Shown: positions 1 through 12,204, counted from the first letter of the stretch. The stretch is 64,000 bases of DNA from Saccharomyces mikatae IFO 1815 (GCF_947241705.1 NC_079257.1:682001-746000), one strand, 5' to 3'. A program made the numbers and translations. The notes: generated by a model from the sequence alone, not told the origin.

Positions 1-2461
1 TCCTGCTACTGCTGGTATATTTGCCGGCGCAGGAATGTCAAGTGAACTTAGAAAACCTTCCAAATCAATTCCTAAGGGTACCTTATGGGGCTTACTGTTT
101 ACTTTTATTTGCTATGCCGTTGTTGTCTTTTCTATGGGCTGTTCCATTCCAAGAAAATCATTATATGGTGATGTGCAAATTATACAGACCATCAGCTCCG
201 TCCAGTGGGTTATATTCATGGGTGAAATGGCCACATCCCTTTTTTCCATTATTGTAGGTATGCTCGGTGCAGCCTATGTGTTGGAAGCCATTGCAAAGGA
301 TAACATTATTCCAGGTTTAGAGATTTTTACTCATAAACCATTATATTCATTGATCTTTACTTGGATTTTGACTCAGTTGTGTTTGTTTTCAGATGTTAAT
401 AAGATTGCCACATTTATTACCATGACATTCTTGATGACATTCGTAGTAATGAATTTAGCATGTTTTTTATTGGGCATTTCCTCAGCTCCCAATTTCAGGC
501 CCTCTTTCAAGTATTTCAACAGATATACTACAGCTATTGGTGCTTTACTTTCTGTTGTTGCAATGTTAATTGTTGATGGGATTTCAGCTTCTGTTCTATT
601 TTTAGCTATGATTTTGCTATTTTTATTTATTCACTACTTTTCACCTCCGAAATCTTGGGGTGATGTGTCTCAAAGTCTAATATATCATCAGGTGAGAAAA
701 TACCTACTTCGCCTACGTCAAGACAATATTAAATATTGGAGGCCTCAAATATTGTTGTTTGTAGATAACCCTAGAACGAGCTGGAACTTGATAAGGTTTT
801 GCAATCATCTGAAAAAAGGTGGTTTGTATATTTTAGGCCATGTAGCCGTAACTGCGGATTTTCCGAAACAATTGAATGAACTAAAAACCCAACAGAAAGC
901 TTGGATGAAAATTAGGGACATGGCCGCTATAAAAGCATTTGTTCAGGTTGGGACAGGCCCTTCTCTTATATGGGGAATTAGAAATGTTTTTATTGGTTCT
1001 GGACTAGGAGGTATGAAACCGAACATTACTGTTGTTGGTTTTTTTGACCTCGACAATTATAGGAAGCATACGTTACAGAGTAGGCACAATGACGATAACA
1101 ATAAGAAACAGGTAAAAATGACAGTGCCAGGTAGCACATTTTCTGATGTCATAATCAATGTTCCCTTACCTACAGATGAGTGCAAAAACGAAAGCAAAGT
1201 TAATGTGCAACAATGGGTTCAAATTGTAGAAGATCTATCACTAATGCAATCTAATATTGCTATAGCACATGGTTTTAAATTGTTAGAGATACCAAACAAA
1301 AAGGACTGTTGTTTTCCAAAAAAGACAATCGACCTTTATCCCATTCAAATGTGCGGGAAAGTAGAGGCGAGGGGTGACCAACCTGCTTCTATCACTACCA
1401 ATTTTGATACTTATACACTTATATTACAATTGGCTGCCATTTTAATAACTGTTCCTGAATGGAAACATACACACGCACTTCGAGTTATTTTGTTTGTCGA
1501 ACAAGAATACCACAGAACTGATGAAGTTCAACGAATGAAAAAGCTACTTCAGATTTTAAGAATTGACGCAGAAGTTTTGGTAGTGTCTCTAGATCAATTC
1601 AGGGTATATAACACAATTGTCAAGGGAGACCCAATTGTGTTTGATTTTGTCAACTCAAAGTTGGCTGATAATGAATGGTGGCAAGATTTAGTCGAAGCTC
1701 GTGATACGCTAAAACCTAAGCGGAGATTTTCCACTCTTGAACCTCAAACGGTAGCGAAGCAATTTACACAATCAAGAAAATATACTTCAAGAGTTCAGAA
1801 ATTGGGTGTCTCATTTACCATGAATACTAGCATGCCGACTAACCGCATAGAAACTCCGTTTGAGAGTGAGGATTCAGATTTGGATACAGATCTTACCTCA
1901 ATTCGTGATGCATTCTCAGTATCGACTGAGGTTCCAGGAGGTAAAGATTTAACGACTAAATCAAAGGCTGGTTCCGAAAGATCGAATTTATTCGTAAAGA
2001 ATTTGCAAAGTGATGTGTCGACGCAATCGCTGAGACCTGTTTTCTCGAGTAATACCTTACCAAGAACTAGAATTGTGGAAGATGGTACGGGTGAACAGCC
2101 AACCCTTATTCCAATTGCCGAACCAGATCTCTCAAGCGCTAACGGCAACAAATCTAAGAGACCTGTTCTGCCTGAATTATCTCCTTGCTGTTCTAAAGAT
2201 AGTCTTGTTACAGCGATGCAGAATTTAGGTTTTAATGATCTTCCCAGCACTGCTCAGCATTTAATTCTGAATGATATGATGACACAGATGTCAAAGAATT
2301 CGGATTTGATCTTTTCGACGTTACCAATTCCAACGCTTGGAACACATGAAGACCACGATGCAAGTTTACAATATGTTGAAGACTTAGATATTTGGTTGGA
2401 AGGTTTACCACCATGTATGCTAATCAACTCACAGACCATGACTGTGACTACTGCATTATAG
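1..2461 (+). CDS. VHC1: Vacuolar cation-chloride cotransporter, C-terminal part (5' end outside window)
   Basis: The frame is already open at base 2, so this is the 3' part of a longer gene; about 819 residues are present and the N-terminal transmembrane half is missing. The visible part holds further hydrophobic membrane segments up to about base 640. A long soluble tail follows, beginning with the SLC12-type region (WGDVSQSL, then the tyrosine- and arginine-rich stretch ending in YWRPQILLF). The tail is rich in Ser/Thr near its end, a plausible phosphoregulated segment. Known family role: electroneutral K+-Cl- cotransport, placed at the vacuolar membrane in yeast. The gene converges with ABD1, with 115 bases between the stops. 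Identification rests on the CCC-family tail and on synteny (YBR235W). Confidence 0.93.
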   Translation, partial: PATAGIFAGAGMSSELRKPSKSIPKGTLWGLLFTFICYAVVVFSMGCSIPRKSLYGDVQIIQTISSVQWVIFMGEMATSLFSIIVGMLGAAYVLEAIAKDNIIPGLEIFTHKPLYSLIFTWILTQLCLFSDVNKIATFITMTFLMTFVVMNLACFLLGISSAPNFRPSFKYFNRYTTAIGALLSVVAMLIVDGISASVLFLAMILLFLFIHYFSPPKSWGDVSQSLIYHQVRKYLLRLRQDNIKYWRPQILLFVDNPRTSWNLIRFCNHLKKGGLYILGHVAVTADFPKQLNELKTQQKAWMKIRDMAAIKAFVQVGTGPSLIWGIRNVFIGSGLGGMKPNITVVGFFDLDNYRKHTLQSRHNDDNNKKQVKMTVPGSTFSDVIINVPLPTDECKNESKVNVQQWVQIVEDLSLMQSNIAIAHGFKLLEIPNKKDCCFPKKTIDLYPIQMCGKVEARGDQPASITTNFDTYTLILQLAAILITVPEWKHTHALRVILFVEQEYHRTDEVQRMKKLLQILRIDAEVLVVSLDQFRVYNTIVKGDPIVFDFVNSKLADNEWWQDLVEARDTLKPKRRFSTLEPQTVAKQFTQSRKYTSRVQKLGVSFTMNTSMPTNRIETPFESEDSDLDTDLTSIRDAFSVSTEVPGGKDLTTKSKAGSERSNLFVKNLQSDVSTQSLRPVFSSNTLPRTRIVEDGTGEQPTLIPIAEPDLSSANGNKSKRPVLPELSPCCSKDSLVTAMQNLGFNDLPSTAQHLILNDMMTQMSKNSDLIFSTLPIPTLGTHEDHDASLQYVEDLDIWLEGLPPCMLINSQTMTVTTAL

Positions 2462-2576
2462 AACAACACATATATCGATATGCATTTTCCCAGGTATTAT
2501 TTACTACTTATATAAGTTTTGTAATACTTCAGAATACAATACTTCACAATGGGTTTATTCTTTCTATTCCTTTTCT

Positions 2577-3899
<1,323 letters not shown>

Positions 3900-4019
3900 T
3901 CAACACAAAAGAGCGGTTAACTTACTGTTACACAACTTGACAACTTCAATCAGAGAAATGTTTCCTGTGTGAAATAGTGTAATAAGAAAAGAATCCAAGT
4001 GTGGAATCTTATTTCACCA

Positions 4020-4027
4020 TTACCCGG
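4020..4027 (+). promoter_or_regulatory. Reb1-type site in ABD1-PRP5 divergent promoter
   Basis: TTACCCGG is an exact match to the general regulatory factor Reb1 consensus. It lies in the 261-base divergent promoter, 133 bases from the ABD1 start and 122 from the PRP5 start. Such sites usually hold open the nucleosome-depleted region of shared promoters. Occupancy is inferred. Confidence 0.65.
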
Positions 4028-4148
4028 TTTTCACTTTAATTGAAATCTTAGAGTAGATAAATCAAAGGTAGTAAGCAATTTATACTAGAACATCCCAAAA
4101 GGATCAGTGAAGAGAAGTCGTGACACTGTTGTTAAGTTTATTTGAGGT

Positions 4149-6701
4149 ATGGAAACAATTAAGTCGAAGAAAAATATCAACAAGGAGTCTCTGTTGGAGG
4201 AGAGAAGAAAAAAATTAGCGAAATGGAAACAAAAGAAGGCACAATTTGATGCTGAGAAAGAGAATCAAATTTCACGCAATAACATTGTTACTAACAGTAT
4301 AGAATCCAAGCAAACAGTTGAAAAGGTTACAGAAAGGCAAGAACAGGTAAAAGAAAAGCTTCGAAAGAGGAAAAATGAACTAAAGAGACCGGATGAGAGT
4401 ACGTCAGTAAAGCCCTCCAAAAAAAAGTCAAAGAGAAATAAGAGAAAGGAAAGAATATCCTTTGATTTTAGCGATGACGATGAGGCAAAAATAGGAAGTG
4501 CTTTTCTGCCAAAAGAAGATCCTCCGAAAGTATTGGCAAATGACTATGACAAAGACCCACTAGATGAGTTCATGACATCACTAAAAGCGGAGGAGGTTAG
4601 TACAAGCAAACCCTCGTATGAGAGAGGTGATATTCTTGATGTAGAGGACCAACTAGTTGACTTGGAAGCAGTCGACGATGAAAATATCGGGGATGGTACA
4701 GATAGTCCTAACATAGCGAAAATTGCTAAGCTAAAAGCAAAAAAACGTGTAAAACAAATATATTACTCTCCAGAGGAGCTTGAGCCATTCCAAAAGAATT
4801 TTTATATAGAATCCGAAGTGATTTCGTCGATGACAGAGACAGAAGTTGAGGAGCTTAGACTTAGTCTCGATAATATCAAAATAAAAGGAACAGGGTGCCC
4901 CAAACCCGTTACAAAGTGGTCACAACTTGGACTATCAACAGACACGATGACTTTAATTACAGAAAAATTAAGATTTGAGTCCTTAACACCTATTCAATCT
5001 CAAGCACTCCCTGCTATCATGTCAGGTCGTGATGTTATAGGAATATCGAAAACTGGATCTGGTAAGACTATCTCCTATCTTTTACCGTTGTTGAGACAAG
5101 TAAAGGCTCAACGACCATTGTCAAAGCATGAGACAGGGCCCTTGGGCTTAATTCTAGCTCCAACGAGAGAGTTAGCTTTACAAATACATGAAGAAGTTAG
5201 AAAATTCACAGGAGCAGAAGCATTGATTAGGTCAGTATGTTGTACGGGGGGTTCAGAAATGAAGAAACAGATTACAGACCTTAAAAGAGGTGCTGAGATT
5301 GTTGTTGCCACGCCAGGCCGATTTATTGATATTTTGACTCTAAATGATGGGAAGTTACTCAGTACCAAGAGAATAACATTTGTAATAATGGACGAGGCAG
5401 ACAGACTGTTCGATTTAGGTTTCGAGCCTCAAATCACTCAAATCATGAAAACTGTTCGACCTGATAAACAGTGTGTTTTATTTAGTGCAACTTTCCCGAA
5501 CAAATTGCGTAGTTTTGCTGTAAGAGTTTTGCGATCTCCAATATCTATTACGATCAATTCAAAGGGCCTTGTTAACGAAAATGTGAAACAAAAGTTTAAA
5601 ATATGTAATTCAGACGATGAAAAATTTGATAATCTTGTTCAGATTGTTCATGGGCGTGCTGAATTTTTTAACGAAATTTTGACTGAAGCTGATGGAGAGA
5701 GTAGTGATTTTGAAGAAGCTGACGCTAAAGCTATTATATTTGTATCAAGTCAGCAAATTTGTGACTTCATTTCCAAAAAGCTGCAGAATGCTGGAATCAT
5801 TACTTGCGCTATTCATGCAGGTAAGCCGTATCAAGAAAGGCTTATGAATTTAGAAAAATTCAAAAGAGAGAAAAACAGTGTCCTTCTTTGTACGGAAGTT
5901 CTTTCAAGAGGTTTGAATGTCCCTGAAGTATCATTGGTTATTATTTATAATGCTGTAAAAACTTTTGCTCAATACGTACATACGACTGGAAGAACTGCCA
6001 GAGGAAGTCGGTCGGGTACTGCTATAACACTTCTATTACCGGATGAATTGTCAGGAGCTTATATTTTGAGCAAAGCAATGCGTGATGATGAATTAAGCTC
6101 TTCAGACCCTTCACAGGCAAAAGAACTACAGGAAATGAGCGCCAAGTTTGAATCTGGTATGAAGAAGGGTAAATTTAGGCTGTCAAAAGGGTTCGGTGGT
6201 AAAGGACTTGAAAATATCAAAAATAAAAGAGAAGAAGCACAAGATAAAGATAGAGAACTTAGAAAGGGCGACAAGAAAAATGATGAGGCTGAAAATAAAA
6301 TCAACAATTTGCAAGAGGAACAGGCCAGTGAATCTGAGCCATCTACACCTATTCCCAAACTGAAATATGAACTGTTCAAAGAGCCTTCAACAGACAATTC
6401 AGTCATTTTTTATGCTAAAGTTCATATAAATGATTTGCCTCAAATTGTGAGATGGGAAGCTACAAAAAACACGACTTTGTTGTTCATCAAACACGAAACA
6501 GGATGTAGCATAACCAACAAGGGTAAATTTTACCCAGAGGGGAAGGAACCGGAAAATGATACCGATGAGCCCAAACTGTATTTGTTGATCGAAGGCCAGG
6601 ATGAAAGAGACATACAACTAAGTATTGAATTGCTAGAGCAAAAAGTTAAGGAGGGGGTTATAAAGGCAGCTAGTTTGTCTTTAAAAAGTACAAAGTATTA
6701 A
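4149..6701 (+). CDS. PRP5: DEAD-box ATPase of pre-spliceosome assembly
   Basis: 850 residues. The Lys/Glu-rich N-terminal arm contains the DPLD motif (DKDPLDEF, near residue 135), which in Prp5 contacts U1/U2 snRNP components. The helicase core follows in order: Q-motif [12 protein letters not shown], Walker A KTGSGKT near 300, PTREL, TPGR, MDEAD near 414, SAT near 445, HAGKPYQER, and GRTARG near 612. A Glu/Lys linker and a C-terminal extension close the protein. Known role: ATP-dependent remodelling of U2 snRNP and proofreading of the branch-site duplex when U2 joins the intron. All catalytic motifs are intact. The window contains one intron (RCF3) that would depend on this step. Confidence 0.97.
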   Translation: METIKSKKNINKESLLEERRKKLAKWKQKKAQFDAEKENQISRNNIVTNSIESKQTVEKVTERQEQVKEKLRKRKNELKRPDESTSVKPSKKKSKRNKRKERISFDFSDDDEAKIGSAFLPKEDPPKVLANDYDKDPLDEFMTSLKAEEVSTSKPSYERGDILDVEDQLVDLEAVDDENIGDGTDSPNIAKIAKLKAKKRVKQIYYSPEELEPFQKNFYIESEVISSMTETEVEELRLSLDNIKIKGTGCPKPVTKWSQLGLSTDTMTLITEKLRFESLTPIQSQALPAIMSGRDVIGISKTGSGKTISYLLPLLRQVKAQRPLSKHETGPLGLILAPTRELALQIHEEVRKFTGAEALIRSVCCTGGSEMKKQITDLKRGAEIVVATPGRFIDILTLNDGKLLSTKRITFVIMDEADRLFDLGFEPQITQIMKTVRPDKQCVLFSATFPNKLRSFAVRVLRSPISITINSKGLVNENVKQKFKICNSDDEKFDNLVQIVHGRAEFFNEILTEADGESSDFEEADAKAIIFVSSQQICDFISKKLQNAGIITCAIHAGKPYQERLMNLEKFKREKNSVLLCTEVLSRGLNVPEVSLVIIYNAVKTFAQYVHTTGRTARGSRSGTAITLLLPDELSGAYILSKAMRDDELSSSDPSQAKELQEMSAKFESGMKKGKFRLSKGFGGKGLENIKNKREEAQDKDRELRKGDKKNDEAENKINNLQEEQASESEPSTPIPKLKYELFKEPSTDNSVIFYAKVHINDLPQIVRWEATKNTTLLFIKHETGCSITNKGKFYPEGKEPENDTDEPKLYLLIEGQDERDIQLSIELLEQKVKEGVIKAASLSLKSTKY

Positions 6702-7306
6702 TTATGCAACCAGCTTATTCTATAGCGTTATATATTCTTGTCTAGTAGTGCGATTAGCTCTCACGAGAAGTTCACAGGACGGTAATTTAGGCATATTCAG
6801 CTTTTAGTAAAAAAAAGAAAGTTATTAGATCACAGTAATAAAAAAGTAATATATAATATGATGTAGAAAAAGAATTTGAAAGTTTTATTGATTCGAATAT
6901 AATGAAAATGAAAAATTTGAAAAAATCAATGAGAATTCATAAAATATAATGAACAGTAAGTAGATGCTTTAAAAAAATCAAAATAATAAAAGAGAAAATA
7001 AAGCGGAAAAGCGGATAAAACAAAACATGGAATAAAAATAACTTCAAAAAAAGATTTATCAAGAAAAGGTTAGGCTTGAAGAATATAATAATAATTTTAA
7101 GGTTGGTTGAAGACGTGATATGACAGATAAATAATGAAAAATAACGATAAAAATAGGGAGGAAAAACTTGATAATCGAATAGTAATATTAATAATGGTAA
7201 GTGTATCACGTCATTTTATAGGGAATATAAATTTGAAATTGCTTATTCTTCTTTCTTTCTTTTTATTCTATAGAGAAAGAAGATGGAAAGTAAAAGGATA
7301 TTAACT
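6702..7306. other. A-rich convergent spacer PRP5/YBR238C
   Basis: 605 bases between two converging stop codons. The + strand is markedly A-rich from about 6810 to 7200, with many A runs and few C. No tRNA, LTR or plausible coding frame was seen. It must contain the 3' ends of both mRNAs; TATATA-like polyadenylation elements (TATATTC near 6730, ATATATAATA near 6850) are present. I found no exact 11-base ARS consensus. Confidence 0.6.
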
Positions 7307-9535
7307 TTAAACACACGTTGGCTTCAAATTATGTAATTCTGGAATAGGAATATCGTTAACAATTAACGCTTGAAATTGGTTCAAAACTTCTTGTAAAACG
7401 GAGTACTTGACGGCAGTTCCTGTTGTTAATCTGGCTAACTGCCTAGAGTCACGGCAATATGGAGAGTAACGTTTAACAATTTTTAAATACAAAACCATTC
7501 TGCCATTAACCGGCATGGATGAAGATGCAGCTTCTGCAGCAAATTCATCAAACGCACCAGAAGCAGTTGCCGCTTGTAATGCTGGATGAGAGTAGAAGTC
7601 CATTTGATTTTGTGGATTGTTAAACAAATGTTCGGGTGTTGGGGTATCCATTGGTGTTAACGATGGCGAAGGTGTCGCGGTTCTGCTTATCTGTGCGCTG
7701 TTCATATTACTTTTCTTGGAATCCCTATCATTTTGAGTCCAGGTAACAGTAGCATCTCTCAGAGCAGCCCAATCAGCATTGGCGATAAACCGTTGACCAA
7801 TTTCATCTGATTTGCGAATTAAATCCATCCATCTTTGAAGAATTTCTGTATTGGAAGCATCGTCAACAGATCCCATTGACTTTAGTAAGATTCTGTAAGC
7901 AACAATTGTCTTTGGGATGTGGTAAGCTTCATAACTCTTATCTATGTATTCTAAAATACTGCGATCATGCCAGACAGTGCATTTAGCTAAGATGATGTTG
8001 AAAAAAGGTTCATCTATATGCTTGATGTTATTGTAGGTCTGAATGACATTTTGTAATGTTTGGAACCCTTGCATTTTATCTACGGCGTAGTTCTCAAAAA
8101 AAATATCGAAAAAGGTATCATTTAAAGAAGAAGAGATACCATGATTGACATTTCTACCATAATGTAGAGAAGACTTGTACCAGATTTGATATATGTGGTT
8201 GAAATCACGAGTTTGGCTCCAAATATTTCTTAAAAATGATTTCACATAAGAAACTTGCAAATCTATCTTGTATGGCATTTCATCATTCAGAGCTTTGTCA
8301 AAGAATGTTTGTGCTACATTTAGGTCTTTACATTCACCGATAAAGGAGAGATGTGTTTCTATCAAATAACCATATTTCATTTCCGTTGATTCTTGGCATA
8401 ATTTCTGAAATAGTTTGAGAGCCATGTCGTTTTCACTGGCAGATAAAGAGGCCCTGATCATTCCTACTGAAAGATTTGGATGAAAATAATTGATCATCGA
8501 AGAGGATTTCTCATAAAGAGCTTGAATTTCTGGATAAGAGACACCATTGTCGTATAAAATGGGTAATATAACGCCAACCACTCTTGGATTCAAAAAGATA
8601 TTAGAAGTGTAGGTGTTTTGACCATTGATGGCGGCCTTCCAAATATCGACAGCTTCCTCGAACAGTAAAAGCTCCTTGAACGCAGTAATTAAATGCATAG
8701 CGCCGTATTCGTTCAACTCCACTTTGCCGTTAAGAACATCTTCGGATATTTCTCTAAGAGACTTGCAAAGATAGTTGGTCATTTCCTTGTGGAAGGATTG
8801 AGAATCATAATCAGGTTTCTTATTCATTCTTGTCAACTGATTTCTATTAGCTCTCAACCCATTGTGGAGCAAATGCACTAATTTAGAAACACGATCAGAA
8901 TTTAACTCTGGTGTAGTGAGCAGATCGTGATATAGTCCCATTGCCCTACCTATAGAATCCCAGAATAATGGATTAGCATTAGAATTTGGATGTTCTGAAT
9001 GATGTTTCATATTTTGACGTCTTGGTGTCTGTGACATGTAAAGTGTTTGCGATACGCAATCTTCAAAGGCACAAACTTTATGAAACCATGGGGAATCTGG
9101 ACTGATCGAGTTACCTTGGTTGGCGTTATTATATTTGTTATGATTGTGGTGGTTTTGATGGTGATTACGGTTATTGTTGTTGTTGTTGTGGTGGTGGTGA
9201 TTACGGTTGTGGTTGTTGTGATTGTTATTATTATGATTATGATTGTTATTATTATTATTGTTACTATGGGCCAAGTGATGGTTGTTATTGGGTCCAATAT
9301 TGCCACCAAGGTGAGGTACAAAATGGTTGGCTGGGCTCACTTGATATGTACCGATGCTTGGATTGTTGAAAGTGGCAGGTGTATATGGAATGGCATAATT
9401 GGGCTCATGGTGTTCCATAGCGATTGTACTGTTAAATTTCATTGGATGATTCAATGAATTCTTTTTAGGATGTGGAACGAACTGATTTGGGGGTTTGCCC
9501 TTCAGTACTTGTGTCTGCTGAGCTAGGCGGATCAT
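7307..9535 (-). CDS. RMD9-like mitochondrial RNA-metabolism protein (YBR238C)
   Basis: 742 residues. The start region (MIRLAQQTQVLKG) is basic with few acidic residues, compatible with mitochondrial import. Residues about 83-138 are an Asn/His low-complexity tract. The rest, from about 150 on, is a helical, repeat-like body without catalytic motifs, as in the pentatricopeptide-type paralogue Rmd9. Known family: Rmd9 binds and stabilises mitochondrial mRNAs; YBR238C is its whole-genome-duplication paralogue, linked to respiration and lifespan. The C-terminus is Gln/Ala/Ser-rich. A 1.07-kb upstream region separates it from ERT1. Identification by sequence feel and synteny is firm; molecular activity is inferred from the paralogue. 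Confidence 0.92.
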   Translation of the reverse strand: MIRLAQQTQVLKGKPPNQFVPHPKKNSLNHPMKFNSTIAMEHHEPNYAIPYTPATFNNPSIGTYQVSPANHFVPHLGGNIGPNNNHHLAHSNNNNNNNHNHNNNNHNNHNRNHHHHNNNNNNRNHHQNHHNHNKYNNANQGNSISPDSPWFHKVCAFEDCVSQTLYMSQTPRRQNMKHHSEHPNSNANPLFWDSIGRAMGLYHDLLTTPELNSDRVSKLVHLLHNGLRANRNQLTRMNKKPDYDSQSFHKEMTNYLCKSLREISEDVLNGKVELNEYGAMHLITAFKELLLFEEAVDIWKAAINGQNTYTSNIFLNPRVVGVILPILYDNGVSYPEIQALYEKSSSMINYFHPNLSVGMIRASLSASENDMALKLFQKLCQESTEMKYGYLIETHLSFIGECKDLNVAQTFFDKALNDEMPYKIDLQVSYVKSFLRNIWSQTRDFNHIYQIWYKSSLHYGRNVNHGISSSLNDTFFDIFFENYAVDKMQGFQTLQNVIQTYNNIKHIDEPFFNIILAKCTVWHDRSILEYIDKSYEAYHIPKTIVAYRILLKSMGSVDDASNTEILQRWMDLIRKSDEIGQRFIANADWAALRDATVTWTQNDRDSKKSNMNSAQISRTATPSPSLTPMDTPTPEHLFNNPQNQMDFYSHPALQAATASGAFDEFAAEAASSSMPVNGRMVLYLKIVKRYSPYCRDSRQLARLTTGTAVKYSVLQEVLNQFQALIVNDIPIPELHNLKPTCV
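9122..9289 (-). repeat. AAY/CAY codon repeat encoding Asn/His tract
   Basis: About 56 codons inside YBR238C are almost purely Asn and His with rare Arg, Gln, Lys and Tyr. The + strand reads as interrupted GTT/GTG/ATT triplets. The interruptions (mixed AAC/AAT and CAC/CAT) suggest an old, partly stabilised trinucleotide expansion. Such tracts are usually length-variable between strains and disordered in the protein. Confidence 0.85.
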
Positions 9536-10298
9536 AGAATAGGATCTACAGGATAGGAAAGCAATCTAAATAACAAATATAATGCCAACCTCACCTTTCT
9601 AAAACCTCGATACAACTTTTAAATGTACTATATCCAAGGAAAAAAAATTGTGAAAGAATAAAAGGAAAAGGGTTACTATAGATATAACTAATGCAAGATG
9701 CAATTTGAGTATTGAACGACGGAATGTCTCTACTGCCCTTGCCCTATATCAAACTTTCTTCGAGATGTCCATGGCACAACTTAAGCAAGGTTGAAAAAAT
9801 TTTCTTTTCTTTTTTTCGCTGAAAGCAACCCATTTCTTTTGGCCGTCAGACAAAGCTCGCGCGGACTGTTTCTTACTAATAAACCCCTGCAGAAGCAAAA
9901 GATCTATTAAATTGCCTCTCTTGTACGAGCAGTTTACAGTAGGCACACATCCCCTTGCACGGAAGAAAACAATATGAGAAAGCTTGCCTGTGATTTTAAG
10001 CTTTTAGTATATTATTAAACCAAGAAAAGAAGAGAAAATATCTAGAGGAATCGAACAGCGAAGCAAACATAGGAAGAAGTACTGCTATTTTTTCCACTTG
10101 TGTGTCATGTGGCATGCTCTTTTTCCGAAGTTCGTTATGTAAGGTAGAAGGCGATGACGGTATGAGACATGCCTTGCGAGGCACTGGAAACCCATGGGTA
10201 CAGTAGGTGAAACTAGCTCAATCTGTTGAGTTTTTTTTCTTCGTGGTATACGCCTGATGTTTTTTTGAACACCAGGTGAGCGGAATAGAATGAACAGT

Positions 10299-10347
10299 AG
10301 AAAGGAAGAAGGAAGAAGAAAGAAAAAAGAAAGAAGAAAAAGAGAAG
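10299..10347 (+). repeat. 49-base polypurine tract
   Basis: An uninterrupted run of A and G made of GAA/GGAAGAA-like units. It could form a triplex or exclude nucleosomes. It lies about 265 bases past the ERT1 stop and about 765 bases upstream of YBR238C. Confidence 0.8.
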
Positions 10348-10480
10348 TAAAAACGGAATTTCTAAACATCGGAAGGTTCGTAAAAGACTTCGCATGCACA
10401 ATAGTGGCGGGTGATTATTATAGTTTTGATATAGCACCCGACTTGATCTATCAATAGAAATTATATTTTATAGGCCATAT

Positions 10481-10498
10481 TGCGGAGCTCGCTCCGCA
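10481..10498. repeat. Perfect GC-rich inverted repeat 3' of ERT1
   Basis: TGCGGAGC-TC-GCTCCGCA forms an 8-bp stem with a 2-base centre, which is striking in AT-rich DNA. It begins 114 bases beyond the ERT1 stop. Read as DNA, it presents CGG-N8-CCG, an inverted CGG pair of the type bound by Zn2Cys6 dimers, though N8 is not a spacing I can assign to a known factor. Confidence 0.75.
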
Positions 10499-10611
10499 GT
10501 TAGTGGGTAGTTTCAAAAGAATAATAACTTACTTTTGGTCTATGCAGAGAAATTATATAACTCGAGATAAATAGAATGAAAAGAAAGAAGACGGGAAAGG
10601 AAACAGGATGA

Positions 10612-12204
10612 TCAATTGAGTATGGGCATGAAGTTACCCAAGATCATCAGGGGCAACCCGGAGACATCTCTTTTTAGTGTCCACATACAACAACAATTAA
10701 CTATTTTACCCTTGATAGGACTTAAGAGTCTGCAAACTTTCATCTTCTCAGATCCTTTAAAGTCCCTATACGCGACCTTCGAGAGCGTTTTGAAATAATC
10801 ACGTACGCTTTCATCGTCCATGATCTCCACAATGAAGGTCATCTTGTTCAACAGCTCCTCTCTTGTCCATCCGCATAAGATTTCAAATTCTTCGTTGACG
10901 TAGGAAATTTGGCCATTTCTTCGCCAAATACATGTCGGAGTACCGATCTGTCCGATAAATTTTACATATTCTAATAAAGTTCTTTGGTAGCATTGCTCCA
11001 TGAATATCATGTCCTCTTCAGTTAATGTCACAGAACATGCAATGAAAATGGGCCGAAATTCGGCGATTGACCGACACATCTTCACCAGATCCTGCTGGTT
11101 GAATCGATGTTTTAGGTATACCAAAAGATGATGAAATCCAGGTGTATGCGAAAAAGCGGCGTTTATGGACGTGTATATTTCCATTGGCGTAGAGTATCGT
11201 AGTGAATGTTCCCATTCCACATTGCTCTTGATATTTGTGGCGTCCGGAGAGCAGCTTTCCAGCGATACAGAGACTAAGTGGTTTTTCTTCCGCCTCAATG
11301 GGATCGCCAGCTCAGGGAATGTTACCATCTCGCTGTTCAAGTAATACTGGTTTATGCTTGCATCCCAATTTATCTGGGAGCTCTTTTCTGATGGATCCCG
11401 TGGCAGTAATCTCTTAAAGTTCAAGGAGTTATCAGCTGAGTCAACAGGCATCAAGGGGAAATGGTTTGCAAACAGATTAACCTGCGAGGCCACGATTTTG
11501 GCCGAATTTGGTCCCAGTAGAATAGAATAAACGTTTTGATTGGAAGATGGATACGGGTGTGGGGCCATGTTTGCTCGCTGTTGGCTGTAAATCTGGCGGA
11601 TTTTCTCCATTTCAGTTTCTTCAGGGCTCGTATTTGTTCCCGTGGGACTGTTATTGCTGCTATTACCTATGGTGGAGTTGGATGTGGAATTAGTGTTTGA
11701 ATATAAAATGTCAATAGGGATTTTATTAGATAACGTGTCTTGATGAATGATATTTGAGAGAATAGAGTACTCAGAATCGGCAGCGTTCGATAGAAACTTG
11801 GCCTTGTGGACAATGTGCTGTGGGCTGGTAAATTTTTGCTGTTCCCCCATGTTATTTATGTTCACGGTACTGTTATTGTTGGAATTATTATAAATCGGTA
11901 TCATAATCTTACGAGGTGGGTGGTCCGGTTGTATGTTCATTGGAAGTTCTCTGTTAGGTATCCCTGCCAAATACTTACTTTTCTTTCTTGGAGCATCGAC
12001 GCATGTGGCTGTGAGACCCTTACCGATGCATCGTAAACATGGTCTTTTGGCTTCGCACGAAACATGTAATCTCGAGCAGTTCACGCATGCCACGTTGGTG
12101 TTCTTTCTCTTCTTTCTTCTCTTTGTCCCGAGAGCACTGTTTGTATCTGCAGAAGAGTCTGGAGTAGGCGACTTTTTGTATTCGTTGTCATCTGAAGTGC
12201 ACAT
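10612..12204 (-). CDS. ERT1: Zn2Cys6 regulator of gluconeogenesis and non-fermentable carbon use
   Basis: 530 residues. The N-terminal Zn2Cys6 binuclear cluster has cysteines at 40, 43, 50, 56, 59 and 68 (spacing 2-6-5-2-8), after a basic RRKKRK stretch at about 29-34. The middle is Asn/Ser/Thr-rich and disordered. The C-terminus contains a PAS-like fold (about 405-470, with [17 protein letters not shown]), as in the Ert1/Rds2 branch. Known role: DNA-binding regulator acting with Cat8, Adr1 and Rds2 on PCK1, FBP1 and related genes when glucose is replaced by ethanol. Start is the first ATG and all six cysteines are present. It lies head-to-tail with THI2, another cluster regulator of a different subfamily. 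Confidence 0.95.
   Translation of the reverse strand: MCTSDDNEYKKSPTPDSSADTNSALGTKRRKKRKNTNVACVNCSRLHVSCEAKRPCLRCIGKGLTATCVDAPRKKSKYLAGIPNRELPMNIQPDHPPRKIMIPIYNNSNNNSTVNINNMGEQQKFTSPQHIVHKAKFLSNAADSEYSILSNIIHQDTLSNKIPIDILYSNTNSTSNSTIGNSSNNSPTGTNTSPEETEMEKIRQIYSQQRANMAPHPYPSSNQNVYSILLGPNSAKIVASQVNLFANHFPLMPVDSADNSLNFKRLLPRDPSEKSSQINWDASINQYYLNSEMVTFPELAIPLRRKKNHLVSVSLESCSPDATNIKSNVEWEHSLRYSTPMEIYTSINAAFSHTPGFHHLLVYLKHRFNQQDLVKMCRSIAEFRPIFIACSVTLTEEDMIFMEQCYQRTLLEYVKFIGQIGTPTCIWRRNGQISYVNEEFEILCGWTREELLNKMTFIVEIMDDESVRDYFKTLSKVAYRDFKGSEKMKVCRLLSPIKGKIVNCCCMWTLKRDVSGLPLMILGNFMPILN

Larger units (their letters stand above)
9536..10611. other. Long spacer: YBR238C promoter and ERT1 3' region
   Basis: 1,076 bases with no supported gene. 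Next to YBR238C there is a T-rich tract (about 9797-9828) typical of a nucleosome-depleted promoter. Further out are a 49-base pure purine run (10299-10347) and a perfect 18-base hairpin (10481-10498). Both are described separately. A B-box-like GTTCGATTCC on the minus strand near 10050 has no tRNA fold around it. Confidence 0.6.

Noticed and set aside
10045-10075. B-box-like GTTCGATTCC on the minus strand
   Set aside because: No pairing T-arm stem, A box or acceptor stem could be drawn around it.
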